The notes beneath the pieces are model-generated. The model saw only the letters and a list, made by a program, of their open reading frames with translations, searched no databases and was not told where the DNA came from. A DNA stretch of 64,000 nucleotides from Thiotrichaceae bacterium UBA4486 (GTDB lineage: Bacteria > Pseudomonadota > Gammaproteobacteria > Eutrophobiales > Eutrophobiaceae): assembly GCA_002389045.1 (NCBI GenBank), contig DGNS01000009.1, positions 513,608-577,607 of the forward strand, read 5' to 3'. Position 1 is the stretch's first letter. Every line of letters starts with the position of its first letter. This document shows, one piece after another, positions 17,513 to 26,964 of the stretch. The translations under genes were made by a program, and so were the position numbers.

Positions 17513-19078
17513 ATGATAACGACTCCGGCGACCGGGCGGCTGACTCATCTGGTTTCAGCTCTGCAAAACCCCGCTGTTTTTTCCCATCCAACAGAACGCT
17601 TCGAGGTGGTTGAGACGCATATCTCCATACTTCTGCTCACCGGGCCCTGTGTCTACAAGTTTCTGAAACCCCTGGATCTCGGCTTCCTGGATTTTACCTC
17701 GCTGCAGCAACGCAGACACTTTTGTGAGGAAGCCCTGCGCCTGAACAGCCGTCACGCAGCCGAAATTTACCAGGATGTCATCGCCATTACCGGTGATATC
17801 CATAGTCCGGAGATCAACGGCGAGGGCGAGGTACTCGAATACGCATTGAGAATGCGCCAGTTCGATCGCAACCGGGAGCTCGACAAACTGGCTGCAAAGG
17901 GCGAACTCACCCCGGCCATCATCGACAGACTGGCAACAGCCATCGCCGGCTTTCACGAAAAAGCAGATTCACGAACCGGCAGCGATATACAGTGCGTCAT
18001 TGATCCGGTGAGGCAAAACCTGGATCACCTGGAAAAAGCGCTGGCCGGTGATCCTGTTTACCATGACCGGATCATGCAATTACAGCAGTGGTCATACTCC
18101 GAATATGAACGCCTGCAATCCACATTCGAGTCACGCATGGCAGAAGGCTTTGTTCGCGAATGCCATGGTGATATGCACCTGGGTAATATCGTACTGCTGG
18201 ATAGCGAGCCGGTGTTATTTGACTGTATCGATTTTTCCGAGCAGCTGCGCTGGATCGATGTCATCAATGATCTTGCCTTCCTGATCATGGATTTACATGA
18301 ACATGAGGTTGTCCATCACGCCCGCCGTTTGCTCAATCGTTATCTCGAGATCAGCGGTGATTACACCGGACTCGGAGTATTACGTTTCTACCTGGTCTAC
18401 CGTGCCCTGGTTCGGGCCAAGATCGCGGCTATCCGCCAGGATCAGCATGATGATGATGCCAGTATGGATGAGTGTCACCACTACACCGATCTGGCGGGAA
18501 CATTCATTGAACCCGTACATCCCGTGCTGTTCATCACCTGCGGCCTGTCCGGCTCCGGCAAAACCCGCATCGGCGGGATGTTACTGGAATATAACGGTGC
18601 TGTACGCGTACGTTCGGATGTCGAACGCAAACGCCTGCGTGGCCTGACTGCCGGGGAAAGTTCGCATTCGTCGCTCGGCGCGGACATGTATTCCGCGGAC
18701 ATGTCCCGCCGCACCTATTCACGACTGGCAGAGCTGGCGCGAACAGTGATCGATGCAGGCTACAGCGCGATCGTCGATGCGACCTTTCTGGACGAGGCCC
18801 GGCGTCAGACTTTCATGCAACTGGCCGGTGAGTGTAATGTGCCCTTTGTAATTCTTTATTGTCACGCCGGCGAAGCCACGCTCAGGCAGCGTATACTGCA
18901 ACGCGCCGCGGCAGGCGGCGATGCGTCCGAAGCCGACATCAAGGTGCTGGAATACCAGCTTCAACATCAGCAACCGTTGTCGGAAAATGAAAAAAACCGT
19001 TGCCTGTGGATTGACACCGAACAACCGCTGGACCCGAAGATCCTGATGCATGACATCCGCTCACTGACGGATCCGTAG
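17513..19078 (+). CDS. Two-domain kinase: aminoglycoside-phosphotransferase-like plus P-loop kinase
   Basis: A 521-residue cytosolic protein. Residues about 30-310 form an APH/choline-kinase-like domain with HGDMHLGN (218-225, Brenner motif) and DCIDF (metal-binding Asp). Residues about 337-515 form a P-loop kinase domain with GLSGSGKT (344-351), VRSDVERKRL and a VDATFL segment like zeta-toxin/polynucleotide-kinase proteins. This fusion is widespread in proteobacteria but its substrate is not known. A TATAAT at 17501-17506 lies only 6 nt before the ATG and no Shine-Dalgarno is seen, so the mRNA may be nearly leaderless. Confidence 0.82.
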   Translation: MITTPATGRLTHLVSALQNPAVFSHPTERFEVVETHISILLLTGPCVYKFLKPLDLGFLDFTSLQQRRHFCEEALRLNSRHAAEIYQDVIAITGDIHSPEINGEGEVLEYALRMRQFDRNRELDKLAAKGELTPAIIDRLATAIAGFHEKADSRTGSDIQCVIDPVRQNLDHLEKALAGDPVYHDRIMQLQQWSYSEYERLQSTFESRMAEGFVRECHGDMHLGNIVLLDSEPVLFDCIDFSEQLRWIDVINDLAFLIMDLHEHEVVHHARRLLNRYLEISGDYTGLGVLRFYLVYRALVRAKIAAIRQDQHDDDASMDECHHYTDLAGTFIEPVHPVLFITCGLSGSGKTRIGGMLLEYNGAVRVRSDVERKRLRGLTAGESSHSSLGADMYSADMSRRTYSRLAELARTVIDAGYSAIVDATFLDEARRQTFMQLAGECNVPFVILYCHAGEATLRQRILQRAAAGGDASEADIKVLEYQLQHQQPLSENEKNRCLWIDTEQPLDPKILMHDIRSLTDP

Positions 19079-19102
19079 TGACTGTTACCGCGGTGGATAA
19101 CG

Positions 19103-20356
19103 TCAGATCAGCACATCCGGAAAAACGATCAGGATAATACCCAGTAACAGAATCACGCAGCCACTGACAAGCTTCAGAATGCGACCGGCCCGTTCCTGCA
19201 TCCGGGTACGATTCAGCGTGTAGACGGCAATACTGACCATCAGGGCATCATCAAATATATAGGCCAGGTTGTACAACAGCAGGTAGGCGTAATAGCTTAC
19301 GGCCGGGAAATCATGTGCTGTAAGTATATGCGTATACACCGCGGGCAGACCGGCGGTGCATAACAACTCGATCATGTTCACCAGTACGGCCAGTATGATC
19401 ACGGCCACCAGGCTCATGAAAAGATTGCGGGCATAAATCACATCACGCATGCGGGCGTACAGTCCCGGTTTTGCCGATTGCGGAATACTCAGGGACAGGC
19501 CGCGGCCGAAGGCAATGTAGTCCTTGATATGTATGACACCGATCAACAATGCCACGATGCCCACAACCAGTTGCATCAGGCGCGAGAAACCCATGATCAG
19601 AAACAGGTTGAGCCAGGCCGCCATGAAAGCGAAATACACCACGCCGCTGACCAGCACAAAGGTGCCGGCCACGATAATGATACGGCTGCGGCTTTTCATG
19701 TTTACGAGCAGGGTTAACAGAAACAATAACACCCACATGGCGCACGGATTGAAGCCATCGACCAGGCCGATGACGATAGTAAAGAACGTCAACCCGTAGT
19801 CATCGACATCAATACGTCCAAACAGGGGTAATTCAACACCCTGTTGCGCGGACGCGGTCTCAGGCGGTGATGCCGACAGGCCCAGCGCTGTTTTGATTTC
19901 ATCACCCGTGGTACGGGCATTATCGAAGCCGAGAATAAACCGGTCGCACATCACAATGAGCGGCACTCCGGGCTGTTCTATGCCGAACCGGTTAATTCTG
20001 TCGATAAAACGCGGTTGCCCGGTGTTCTCGTCGAAAACATCCAGTGAAATGATACTGATGCCGGAGTGATCACGTTGCAGTTGTTCCAGAAAGCGGGCGG
20101 CGCGATCGCAATGCGGGCATCCCGTGCGGTAGAAATACTCAACCGTTGTGCAACGGGCGACAGGTTCAGCGGCCGCACCGGCGTCTGCCCGAGCTGACAG
20201 GCTGACCAGCAGGGTAATACATATCCCGATGACAATGTTCAAACCGGAAAATCCGGCAAAGCGGGACAACCAGGCAAAACGGGGATTCTCAGTGCAGCCG
20301 GGAAAGCGTGAATGCGCCGCGGATATCGCCCATGCGATAACCGGTAGCGCGGTCAT
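19103..20356 (-). CDS. Thioredoxin-like/CcdA-like membrane fusion (thiol-disulfide transfer)
   Basis: A 417-residue protein. A hydrophobic segment (about 37-57) exports a thioredoxin/glutaredoxin-like domain with GCPHC at 79-83; then a seven- or eight-helix membrane domain from about 190 contains NPCAMW (203-208) and a later ELLCTAG, the two cysteines of the CcdA/DsbD transmembrane electron carrier. It probably moves reducing power across the inner membrane. The first in-frame ATG (20356) overlaps the upstream DUF3365 gene by 68 bp; a TTG at residue 30 is an alternative start after that gene's stop. Pairing with a haem-type protein and an FNR box suggests a role in anaerobic cytochrome or redox maturation. 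Confidence 0.78.
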   Translation of the reverse strand: MTALPVIAWAISAAHSRFPGCTENPRFAWLSRFAGFSGLNIVIGICITLLVSLSARADAGAAAEPVARCTTVEYFYRTGCPHCDRAARFLEQLQRDHSGISIISLDVFDENTGQPRFIDRINRFGIEQPGVPLIVMCDRFILGFDNARTTGDEIKTALGLSASPPETASAQQGVELPLFGRIDVDDYGLTFFTIVIGLVDGFNPCAMWVLLFLLTLLVNMKSRSRIIIVAGTFVLVSGVVYFAFMAAWLNLFLIMGFSRLMQLVVGIVALLIGVIHIKDYIAFGRGLSLSIPQSAKPGLYARMRDVIYARNLFMSLVAVIILAVLVNMIELLCTAGLPAVYTHILTAHDFPAVSYYAYLLLYNLAYIFDDALMVSIAVYTLNRTRMQERAGRILKLVSGCVILLLGIILIVFPDVLI

Positions 20357-20903
20357 CCGGGTACAGGCGGCTGATCTCCGACTGCACCACGGGATCGATA
20401 TCAGAACCGTGGCAGGTCAGACAGAGTCCCTGTGTCGGTATTGGCTTCATATAACGAAACAGCGTACCGTCTTCAGTGGCAACCTCCGCAAAATATTCCA
20501 TATCCTTGATTGCCTCGCCATTACGCAGGCGCTCGTCGAAGTCGCGCAGTACAGCCGCTTCCCAGTCATCGGGCGCATTATCCGTATTGCGCGGCTGCAG
20601 CGACGTGCGGGCGATATGCCAGTCATGCTCCGTGGATAATCGATCGGCGATGTCCGGGGCAACCACGTTACAGACGCGGATGGCTTCGACAGCGCCCCCC
20701 TCTCCCAGGGCGGTTTTCAGTTTCATTCCCAGCTCACCAGCAAAGGTTTTGACCAGACCACGTGCTGTCTCTGCACGGTGATCCGGGCCGCCGGCCGAAA
20801 GCGGCGCCGCCATGGCCAGGCAAAGCAGTATGACCGGGAATATACCGGACAGTAAACGTGACCGGCGTCGACCGTGCACAGTGATGAAATTGATAACTGA
20901 CAT
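20289..20903 (-). CDS. DUF3365 (Tll0287-like) haem-binding periplasmic protein
   Basis: A 204-residue protein with a signal peptide (hydrophobic LLSGIFPVILLCLAMAA, cleavage near LSAGG) and a Tll0287-like/DUF3365 domain. CLTCHG near residue 160 is a covalent c-type haem site, with YMKPIPTQGLCLTCHG characteristic of this family. The ATG at 20903 has AAGGAG 7 nt before it; the TTG two codons earlier is rejected. Family members are redox or gas-sensing haem domains. It is the first gene of a pair with the thioredoxin-CcdA fusion and lies downstream of a perfect FNR box. Confidence 0.8.
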   Translation of the reverse strand: MSVINFITVHGRRRSRLLSGIFPVILLCLAMAAPLSAGGPDHRAETARGLVKTFAGELGMKLKTALGEGGAVEAIRVCNVVAPDIADRLSTEHDWHIARTSLQPRNTDNAPDDWEAAVLRDFDERLRNGEAIKDMEYFAEVATEDGTLFRYMKPIPTQGLCLTCHGSDIDPVVQSEISRLYPDDRATGYRMGDIRGAFTLSRLH

Positions 20904-20978
20904 GGGCAAACTCCTTATCCAGCACCGGAAACATCAGAACCTGACAGATTAATGTTACATTGCAAGGCCTGATGTTTG

Positions 20979-20994
20979 TTTGATCCGTATCAAA
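20979..20994. promoter_or_regulatory. Perfect FNR/Anr box between divergent genes
   Basis: TTTGATccgtATCAAA is a full match to the FNR palindrome TTGATnnnnATCAA. On the minus strand a -10-like TAACAT (20952-20957) is centred 32 bp away, the class II spacing, pointing to the DUF3365 gene as the main target. The plus-strand gene at 21076 has a poorer -10 at the equivalent place. Confidence 0.75.
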
Positions 20995-21075
20995 CATACT
21001 CCGGTGTATCTGTCACATCATATTAACCTGTATGACATATTATAATGGAATAACCATGCGCCATAAGCCTTTCCC

Positions 21076-23016
21076 ATGTTAAAAACAGATATTGTCAATG
21101 AACTGGGTGAAAACCCGCTGCTGTTGCCCGCCTATGTGGATCAGGCGCTGGAAGCCAATAATCGCATCAAATATTACTTTACCCTGCTGCAGGAAGCCCG
21201 GCGCTTCGCCGACCATCCCGAGTCAGGCGCTGCCGATCTGAGGACCGAACGGGGTGTCGCCGGGATCTCCGATTCCAGTCTCGATGCCATCATATCCAGC
21301 ACCCAGCATACGGCCGACGGCCGTTATTACATTCCGCGTATCGAACAATTACACGACAGCATTGTTGCGGCACTGGAAACCATGCTCGCGCCGCTTCGAG
21401 TCGGCCGCGGACAAGGCGTGGTCAAAAGCTATGAACAACGGCTCAAGGGTCTGCTGGATGCTATCGGAACCATCAGCGGAGATGAGGTCAGCGGCGATTA
21501 CATTGATCGGGTCACTCACGGCCGGCGTGATCATTCCGATAGCCTGCATTTGCTGGTCATGGACGTGCACAAACTCATCAACCAGTTGCAATCGGAACTG
21601 GCGCAGGAAAATATTAACGGAGCCCGCGCCTATGGATTGACAGATCCCGACCGGGTGCTGGTACGGGCTTTCATGGCCGGTCTGAACCGCACCGCACCGC
21701 TGAAGTTTGATCACCCGGGCCTCGATACGACAGCCACCCGTTCGGGTGACAGGTTGATCATCGAGAATGACATCGGCACGACCGACGCCCACGTACTGGT
21801 CATACACGTGGACGGCCTGCGGGTTACGCTCACCTATACCGATGTGCACGAACAACGCGCCGCATTTTTCGAAAGCCTGTTCGAAAAATACAGCGTTCAA
21901 TGGCAGGACACCCGCAGTCGCGATTTGGTCAAGGGCGAGGAAAAGGATCGCTACTTTCTCTGTACAGGCATACTCGTCGCCGAAACCCCGGCGCAGCTGC
22001 AGGAATACCTGGATTTTCTCGGCTCACGCATCGTTTTCCTGATTGACTGGAACAAGGCGCGCAAGCGTCTGCGAAATTTTATCCGCAAACGCGACTGCCT
22101 CGGCCTGCTGAAATGGGCGGCGGATAACAATTTCGGCCATCGAGCTTTTCTGCAGGTCGGTGGTGAACGGATCATCTACGAGGCTCTGGCCCGGGTATCG
22201 CGCACGGAAGTCAGCTACGGTGAGCGGCTGGACAGCATGCTCGGCGAAACCCCGGCGATAGAATTCCTGCGCTTCGTGCTGCAGACCGCGGCCACCGGTC
22301 TGTTGAACGGCCGTTCCGAGCGACTCATCCGTGACGAGATAAAGACCGAGATCTTCAACTTTTTTCAATCAGCCGGTGAAAGCGTTTACGAAATCTGCGC
22401 CGATCACGCCGCCACCATTTTTGATCTGGCCGATGCCACCAGCCACTGCATGAACAGGGATTTTCATCAGCTCGAAGAGACCTCGCGCATGGCTGTGCTG
22501 GCCAAACGCCGGGAAACCCGCGCCGATGATCTGCTGAACCGGGTGCGTGAAGTCACCCGGCGCAGCGGCGACGGCATGCACATCCGCAAGGTGACCGAAC
22601 AGGCCGATAACATCGCGGATTCACTCGAAGAAGCTGCCTACCTGTTGACGCTGATGCCGGCAACACCGGTTGACGAAACACTGCTGCAGCCGCTGCAAAA
22701 CCTGTCCAGGCTCGTCGTCGACGGTGTGCGCGGCTATATACGCTGTATCGAGACAGCCCGGCAACTCGAAGTCAGCAACGTCCGCGAGGACCGCCAGGCG
22801 TTTCTGGAAGCCGTGGATGATATCATCACCATCGAACACCAGACCGATGCCGAAGAACGGCGCTTGCTGAAACTGCTGTTGCAGAGTGACTGCGATGCCG
22901 GGTTGATGCACCTGCTCGACCGGCTCGGGCAAACCTTCGAGGAAGCCGCCGATGCGCTGTCACGCTGTGCGCAGATGATGAAGGATTATCTGATCGATGA
23001 GGTCATGACGCCGTGA
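21076..23016 (+). CDS. Large protein with C-terminal PhoU/DUF47-like domain, partner of a PPDK-like gene
   Basis: A 646-residue cytosolic protein. The N-terminal about 410 residues are not recognised; they are mixed alpha/beta with a region HVLVIHVDGLRVTLTYTDVH near 240-260. The last about 210 residues are all-helical and resemble DUF47/PhoU-type proteins (repeated E-DxxD/adjacent acidic helices such as VTEQADNIADSLEEAAYLL and ITIEHQTDAEERR). Its stop overlaps the GTG start of the next gene (GTGA), so the two are made together in similar amounts. A regulatory or scaffold role for the downstream dikinase-like protein is inferred. Confidence 0.65.
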   Translation: MLKTDIVNELGENPLLLPAYVDQALEANNRIKYYFTLLQEARRFADHPESGAADLRTERGVAGISDSSLDAIISSTQHTADGRYYIPRIEQLHDSIVAALETMLAPLRVGRGQGVVKSYEQRLKGLLDAIGTISGDEVSGDYIDRVTHGRRDHSDSLHLLVMDVHKLINQLQSELAQENINGARAYGLTDPDRVLVRAFMAGLNRTAPLKFDHPGLDTTATRSGDRLIIENDIGTTDAHVLVIHVDGLRVTLTYTDVHEQRAAFFESLFEKYSVQWQDTRSRDLVKGEEKDRYFLCTGILVAETPAQLQEYLDFLGSRIVFLIDWNKARKRLRNFIRKRDCLGLLKWAADNNFGHRAFLQVGGERIIYEALARVSRTEVSYGERLDSMLGETPAIEFLRFVLQTAATGLLNGRSERLIRDEIKTEIFNFFQSAGESVYEICADHAATIFDLADATSHCMNRDFHQLEETSRMAVLAKRRETRADDLLNRVREVTRRSGDGMHIRKVTEQADNIADSLEEAAYLLTLMPATPVDETLLQPLQNLSRLVVDGVRGYIRCIETARQLEVSNVREDRQAFLEAVDDIITIEHQTDAEERRLLKLLLQSDCDAGLMHLLDRLGQTFEEAADALSRCAQMMKDYLIDEVMTP

Positions 23017-24674
23017 ACGGGGACACTGCCGCTACGGCGCCACAGATGCTCCGTATCCATTCCGGCATGGCCATGGACACGCTGCCCGCGCCGGACGAAG
23101 TGGGTGGCAAGGCCTGGGGGCTGGCACGGCTGGCGACTGCCGGCATCAACATACCTCCCGCCTTCGTCCTCGGTACCGCTGTCTGCCGCGACTATTTCGC
23201 GCATGGACGGAAGCTGTCAAAGGCCTTGCGTGAAGCCATACAGCAGCAGGTTCGCTGGCTGGAAGACCTGACCGGCTCGGCATTCGGCAGCCGGCGCAAC
23301 CCGTTATTACTGTCCGTTCGTTCCGGCGCGCCGGTATCCATGCCCGGCATGATGGAAACGCTGCTCAATATCGGCATCAACGACGAGAGTATCAGGGGGT
23401 TGATCCGATGCACCGGGAATCCACGCCTGGCCTGGGATTCCTACCGTCGCCTGCTACTGGGTTACGCCGAGGTCATGCATCCCGGCCGCATTGCAACGCT
23501 GGAAGCCATACAGAGCGGTCATCTCAAACAGCAGGGGTTGCGCAGTACCGGCGAGATGGACAGCATGGCTTTCCGGCAGTTGTGCACCGAACTGCTGCAG
23601 AACTTCCACGGTGTAACGGGCGATGAATTTCCCCGCGATCCCTGGCAGCAGCTTTATCGCAGTGTCGCCGCGGTGTTTGACTCCTGGTTCAGCCCGCGTG
23701 CCGGCACCTACAGGACAATCAACGGTATTGATGAATCCATGGGCACTGCCTGCCTTGTGCAGGTCATGGTATTCGGAAACGCCGGCAGTGATTCCGGATC
23801 GGGAGTGGGGTTCACCCGAAACCCGGCGGATGGCAAAAACGAACTGTATATCGACTACCTGAGTAATGCCCAGGGCGAGGACATTGTCTCCGGGCGTCAC
23901 GATGTCGAGGATGCCGGCGATTTACGCCGCAAGTTGCCCGGGGTTTATGCCGAACTGGGCGCCCTGCGTACGCGGCTGGAAACGGAATTTGCCGACATGC
24001 AGGATTTCGAGTTCACAGTGCAACAGGGCCGGCTCTACCTGTTACAGACCCGCAACGGCAAACGCACCCCGTTGGCGGCGCTGCGCATTGCCATCGATAT
24101 GGTCGACGAACAGAGGATTACTGCCCCCGAAGCCCTTGCCCAGATTGAGGGGATTGATCCCGCTACGCTGAGTATTACTTCACTGGCGGCAAACAGAGAT
24201 GAGGCAAACTGGAGCAACGCTATTGCCGCAAGCACGGGTGTCGCTGCCGGCGTCATCGCCCTCGACGAACACCGGGCCAGGGAGATGGCTGATGCCGGCC
24301 AACCCGTTGTGCTGGTGCGTCAGGAAATCTCAACCGATGATATCGCGGCCATGCACTGCGCCGTCGCCGTAGTCACTGTCACCGGTGGCCGCACCTCTCA
24401 TGCAGCCGTGGTCGCGCGGCAACTGGGTATCGCCTGCGTCGTGGGATGCCGCAGCATGCACATCGACATGGATAAACGCCAGGTCCACATCGGCGATGAC
24501 ATCTGCACGGAAGGCTCCTGGTTGACCGTGGATGCGGATCACGGCCGTGTCTGTGCCGGACACCTCGAGATTGAACGGCATCGCCCGGATGATCTCATCC
24601 GGCGTATCGAAGAATGGCGTACCAATACGCCCCCGGCCGCGAAAGACGCCACCGGAACACCGGTGGCTGAATAG
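23013..24674 (+). CDS. PPDK-like protein lacking the C-terminal PEP/pyruvate domain
   Basis: A 553-residue protein homologous to pyruvate phosphate dikinase. The N-terminal ATP-grasp domain has SVRSGAPVSMPGMMETLLNI (101-120) and GVGFTRNPADG; LYLLQTRNGKR (341-351) ends it. The swivelling phosphohistidine domain has GGRTSHAAVVAR (458-469) with His463. The protein stops shortly after, while PPDK is about 880 residues, so the TIM-barrel domain that binds PEP/pyruvate is absent. It could phosphorylate its own His from ATP and hand the phosphate to another acceptor. Starts at GTG overlapping the upstream stop. Not a frameshift: no downstream continuation of PPDK is seen. Confidence 0.8.
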   Translation: MNGDTAATAPQMLRIHSGMAMDTLPAPDEVGGKAWGLARLATAGINIPPAFVLGTAVCRDYFAHGRKLSKALREAIQQQVRWLEDLTGSAFGSRRNPLLLSVRSGAPVSMPGMMETLLNIGINDESIRGLIRCTGNPRLAWDSYRRLLLGYAEVMHPGRIATLEAIQSGHLKQQGLRSTGEMDSMAFRQLCTELLQNFHGVTGDEFPRDPWQQLYRSVAAVFDSWFSPRAGTYRTINGIDESMGTACLVQVMVFGNAGSDSGSGVGFTRNPADGKNELYIDYLSNAQGEDIVSGRHDVEDAGDLRRKLPGVYAELGALRTRLETEFADMQDFEFTVQQGRLYLLQTRNGKRTPLAALRIAIDMVDEQRITAPEALAQIEGIDPATLSITSLAANRDEANWSNAIAASTGVAAGVIALDEHRAREMADAGQPVVLVRQEISTDDIAAMHCAVAVVTVTGGRTSHAAVVARQLGIACVVGCRSMHIDMDKRQVHIGDDICTEGSWLTVDADHGRVCAGHLEIERHRPDDLIRRIEEWRTNTPPAAKDATGTPVAE

Positions 24675-24783
24675 CTGTTCGAATAAGTCGATCAATTCAA
24701 CCGCGGCGAGGATTGCGCAAGACACGCCGGAAAACTGCTGGTATGCGGTTGCAACCGCGACGGCAGCAGCGTATATCCGGAAC

Positions 24784-25281
24784 ATGACGAACAACAGCAC
24801 TGATCACCCGCCCCGCTACAGCAACCGGGAATTTCCCGCCTACCGCTTTGTTCCCGGCAAAACGCCGCACCCGACACGGGATCCGCAGGGCCATTCATAC
24901 AACAGGATCCCGGAACCCCTGCCGCCTTTCGATCCGGAACACTGGTCCGCCTGCGAGGAGTATCTCTATGGCATCGACCTGTTCAACCATGGCTACTGGT
25001 GGGAAGCGCACGAGGCGCTGGAAGCCGTGTGGGTGGCGGCCGGCCGTTACACGCAAACCGGTCAGTTTGTACAGGGTTTGATCCAGATTGCGGTGGCGCA
25101 TCTGAAGGCGCACCAGGGCTTTTACGATGTCAGCCGGCGTATGGCCGTTGAGGGTCACGATAAAATGAAAGCCCACAGGGGGCTCTTTATGGGCATTGAT
25201 CTGGACCTGTTACGTGAGGACGTGGATCGTTTTTGCCGGCAGCCGGATACTGTCGCGATCAGTATCGAACTGGCGTTATGA
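24784..25281 (+). CDS. DUF309 family protein
   Basis: A 165-residue protein whose central part reads YGIDLFNHGYWWEAHEALE-VW, the DUF309 signature, followed by QGLIQIAVAHLKAHQG. The fold is an all-alpha bundle with conserved His and Glu that suggest a metal or substrate site, but the family has no firm function. The ATG at 24784 follows the PPDK-like gene by about 110 bp; the track's longer frame starts inside that gene and is not used. Confidence is high in the family and low in the function. Confidence 0.78.
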   Translation: MTNNSTDHPPRYSNREFPAYRFVPGKTPHPTRDPQGHSYNRIPEPLPPFDPEHWSACEEYLYGIDLFNHGYWWEAHEALEAVWVAAGRYTQTGQFVQGLIQIAVAHLKAHQGFYDVSRRMAVEGHDKMKAHRGLFMGIDLDLLREDVDRFCRQPDTVAISIELAL

Positions 25282-25317
25282 CCCTGGCACACTGATTACC
25301 AGGGAAATCATTAGCAG

Positions 25318-26931
25318 TCAGAGGTCCGGGTCCAGCGGCGAATGATGCACAACCACCGGCGCGCTGTCCTCGGATAACACACGGTTCAGATTCAGGATCA
25401 TGAACAATAACAGCAGGGAAAACGGCAACCCGGCCGAGATGGCGGCCGTTTGCAGGGCGGTCAGTCCCCCGCCCACCAGCAGTATGGCGGCGACCACCCC
25501 CTCGGTGACGGCCCAGAATATACGTTGCAAAACCGGTGGATTCGGGTGCCCGCCGGCGGTAATGATATCGATAACCAGCGAACCGGAATCCGACGAGGTC
25601 ACGAAGAAACTCACGATGACAATGGTCGCCATGGTACCCACCACCAGTGTCACAGCGGGACTCATCCCGCCCATGCCGCCGGCAGCGGGCAGTTTGTCCA
25701 GGAACACGAACAGGGCGCTGGCGATATCATTCTGCACGGCGCCGGACAGAGAACCCGGCCACAGTAACTCCACGTAAAGGGCGGAATCGCCGAAGACGGA
25801 CAACCAGATAAAGGTCAGCGTCGTGGCCATGAACAACACGCCGCCGATAAATTCCCGGATGGTGCGGCCGCGCGAGACACGCGCGATGAACATACCAACA
25901 AACGGTGACCAGGCAATCCACCAGCCCCAGTAAAAGACGGTCCAGCCGTTTTGCCAGTCGCCCCGGGAATAGGTTTCATTCCAGAACGCGAGATAAAAGA
26001 AATTATCCAGGTATAAACCGATATTTTCGACAAAACCGTTGAGTATAAACAGGCTGGGACCGACGGTAATTACGTAAAGCAATATAAGCGCTGCCAGAAG
26101 CATGTTGAATTCGGACAACCGCTTGATGCCCCGTTTCAGTCCCAGCACCACCGAGATCGTGGCGATAGCCGTGATGCCGGCAATCAGTAACAATTGTACC
26201 GTGGCACTGGCCGGAATGTTGTACAGATAGTTCAGCCCGGCATTGATTTGTCTCGCACCCAGTCCCAGTGATGTCGCCACGCCAAACAGGGTTGCGACCG
26301 CGGCCACGGTATCGATGACATGACCGCAAAAACCGTCGACACGATTGCCCAGCAGGGGACGAAACACGCCACGGATGCTCAGGGGTTGTTCATGGTTGAA
26401 TGCGAAATAGGCTATCGCCAGACCGGTCAGGGTATAAATGCCCCAGGCGTGTAAACCCCAGTGCAGGAAGGTCGTGCTGATGGCGTCTTCGTAGGAGGCG
26501 ATGCTGCCGGGATCGGCGCCGTGCGGAGGCACCAGCAAATGATAAATCGGCTCGGCCACGCTATAGAACATGAGTCCGATGCCCATCCCGGCGGAAAACA
26601 GCATGGCAAACCAGGCGCCGAGACTGAAGTCAGGCCGGGCTTCGGGACCGCCGAGGCGGATACTGCCATAAGGCGAGAACAGCAGATAAACAAGATAGCC
26701 AAGGATAATATTGACTGTCAGGATCAGAAACCAGCCGGTCTGGTTGGCGATCCACGCCTGCAGGGTATTGACCGTCTGCGAGAAGTCGTCCAGCGACAGC
26801 AGGCCGAGCGAGACAAAGGCCGCAATCAGGGCCGCGGCCGAAAAAAACACGACGGGATTCAGATCCAGCCAGATGCGGCCGCTGCGATCGGTCAGGCGCC
26901 AGTTACTGCGTATCCCGGGATGGCGGGCCAT
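25318..26931 (-). CDS. BCCT-family betaine/choline-type transporter
   Basis: A 537-residue carrier with about 12 membrane helices. The BCCT signature region is intact: GWWIAWSPFVGMFIARVSRG then RTIREF, preceded by the conserved FHWGLHAWGIY-like stretch (here FLHWGLHAWGIYTL). Sodium- or proton-coupled uptake of glycine betaine, choline or another trimethylammonium is expected. C-terminus is short (about 30 residues after the last helix). It is the last gene of the minus-strand operon GSMT-SDMT-BCCT, 33 bp after SDMT, so it is probably a betaine carrier that recovers leaked or external osmolyte. Confidence 0.88.
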   Translation of the reverse strand: MARHPGIRSNWRLTDRSGRIWLDLNPVVFFSAAALIAAFVSLGLLSLDDFSQTVNTLQAWIANQTGWFLILTVNIILGYLVYLLFSPYGSIRLGGPEARPDFSLGAWFAMLFSAGMGIGLMFYSVAEPIYHLLVPPHGADPGSIASYEDAISTTFLHWGLHAWGIYTLTGLAIAYFAFNHEQPLSIRGVFRPLLGNRVDGFCGHVIDTVAAVATLFGVATSLGLGARQINAGLNYLYNIPASATVQLLLIAGITAIATISVVLGLKRGIKRLSEFNMLLAALILLYVITVGPSLFILNGFVENIGLYLDNFFYLAFWNETYSRGDWQNGWTVFYWGWWIAWSPFVGMFIARVSRGRTIREFIGGVLFMATTLTFIWLSVFGDSALYVELLWPGSLSGAVQNDIASALFVFLDKLPAAGGMGGMSPAVTLVVGTMATIVIVSFFVTSSDSGSLVIDIITAGGHPNPPVLQRIFWAVTEGVVAAILLVGGGLTALQTAAISAGLPFSLLLLFMILNLNRVLSEDSAPVVVHHSPLDPDL

Positions 26932-26964
26932 GATGCGCCGGTTTTGCGGCAGCCGTTGCGGAGA

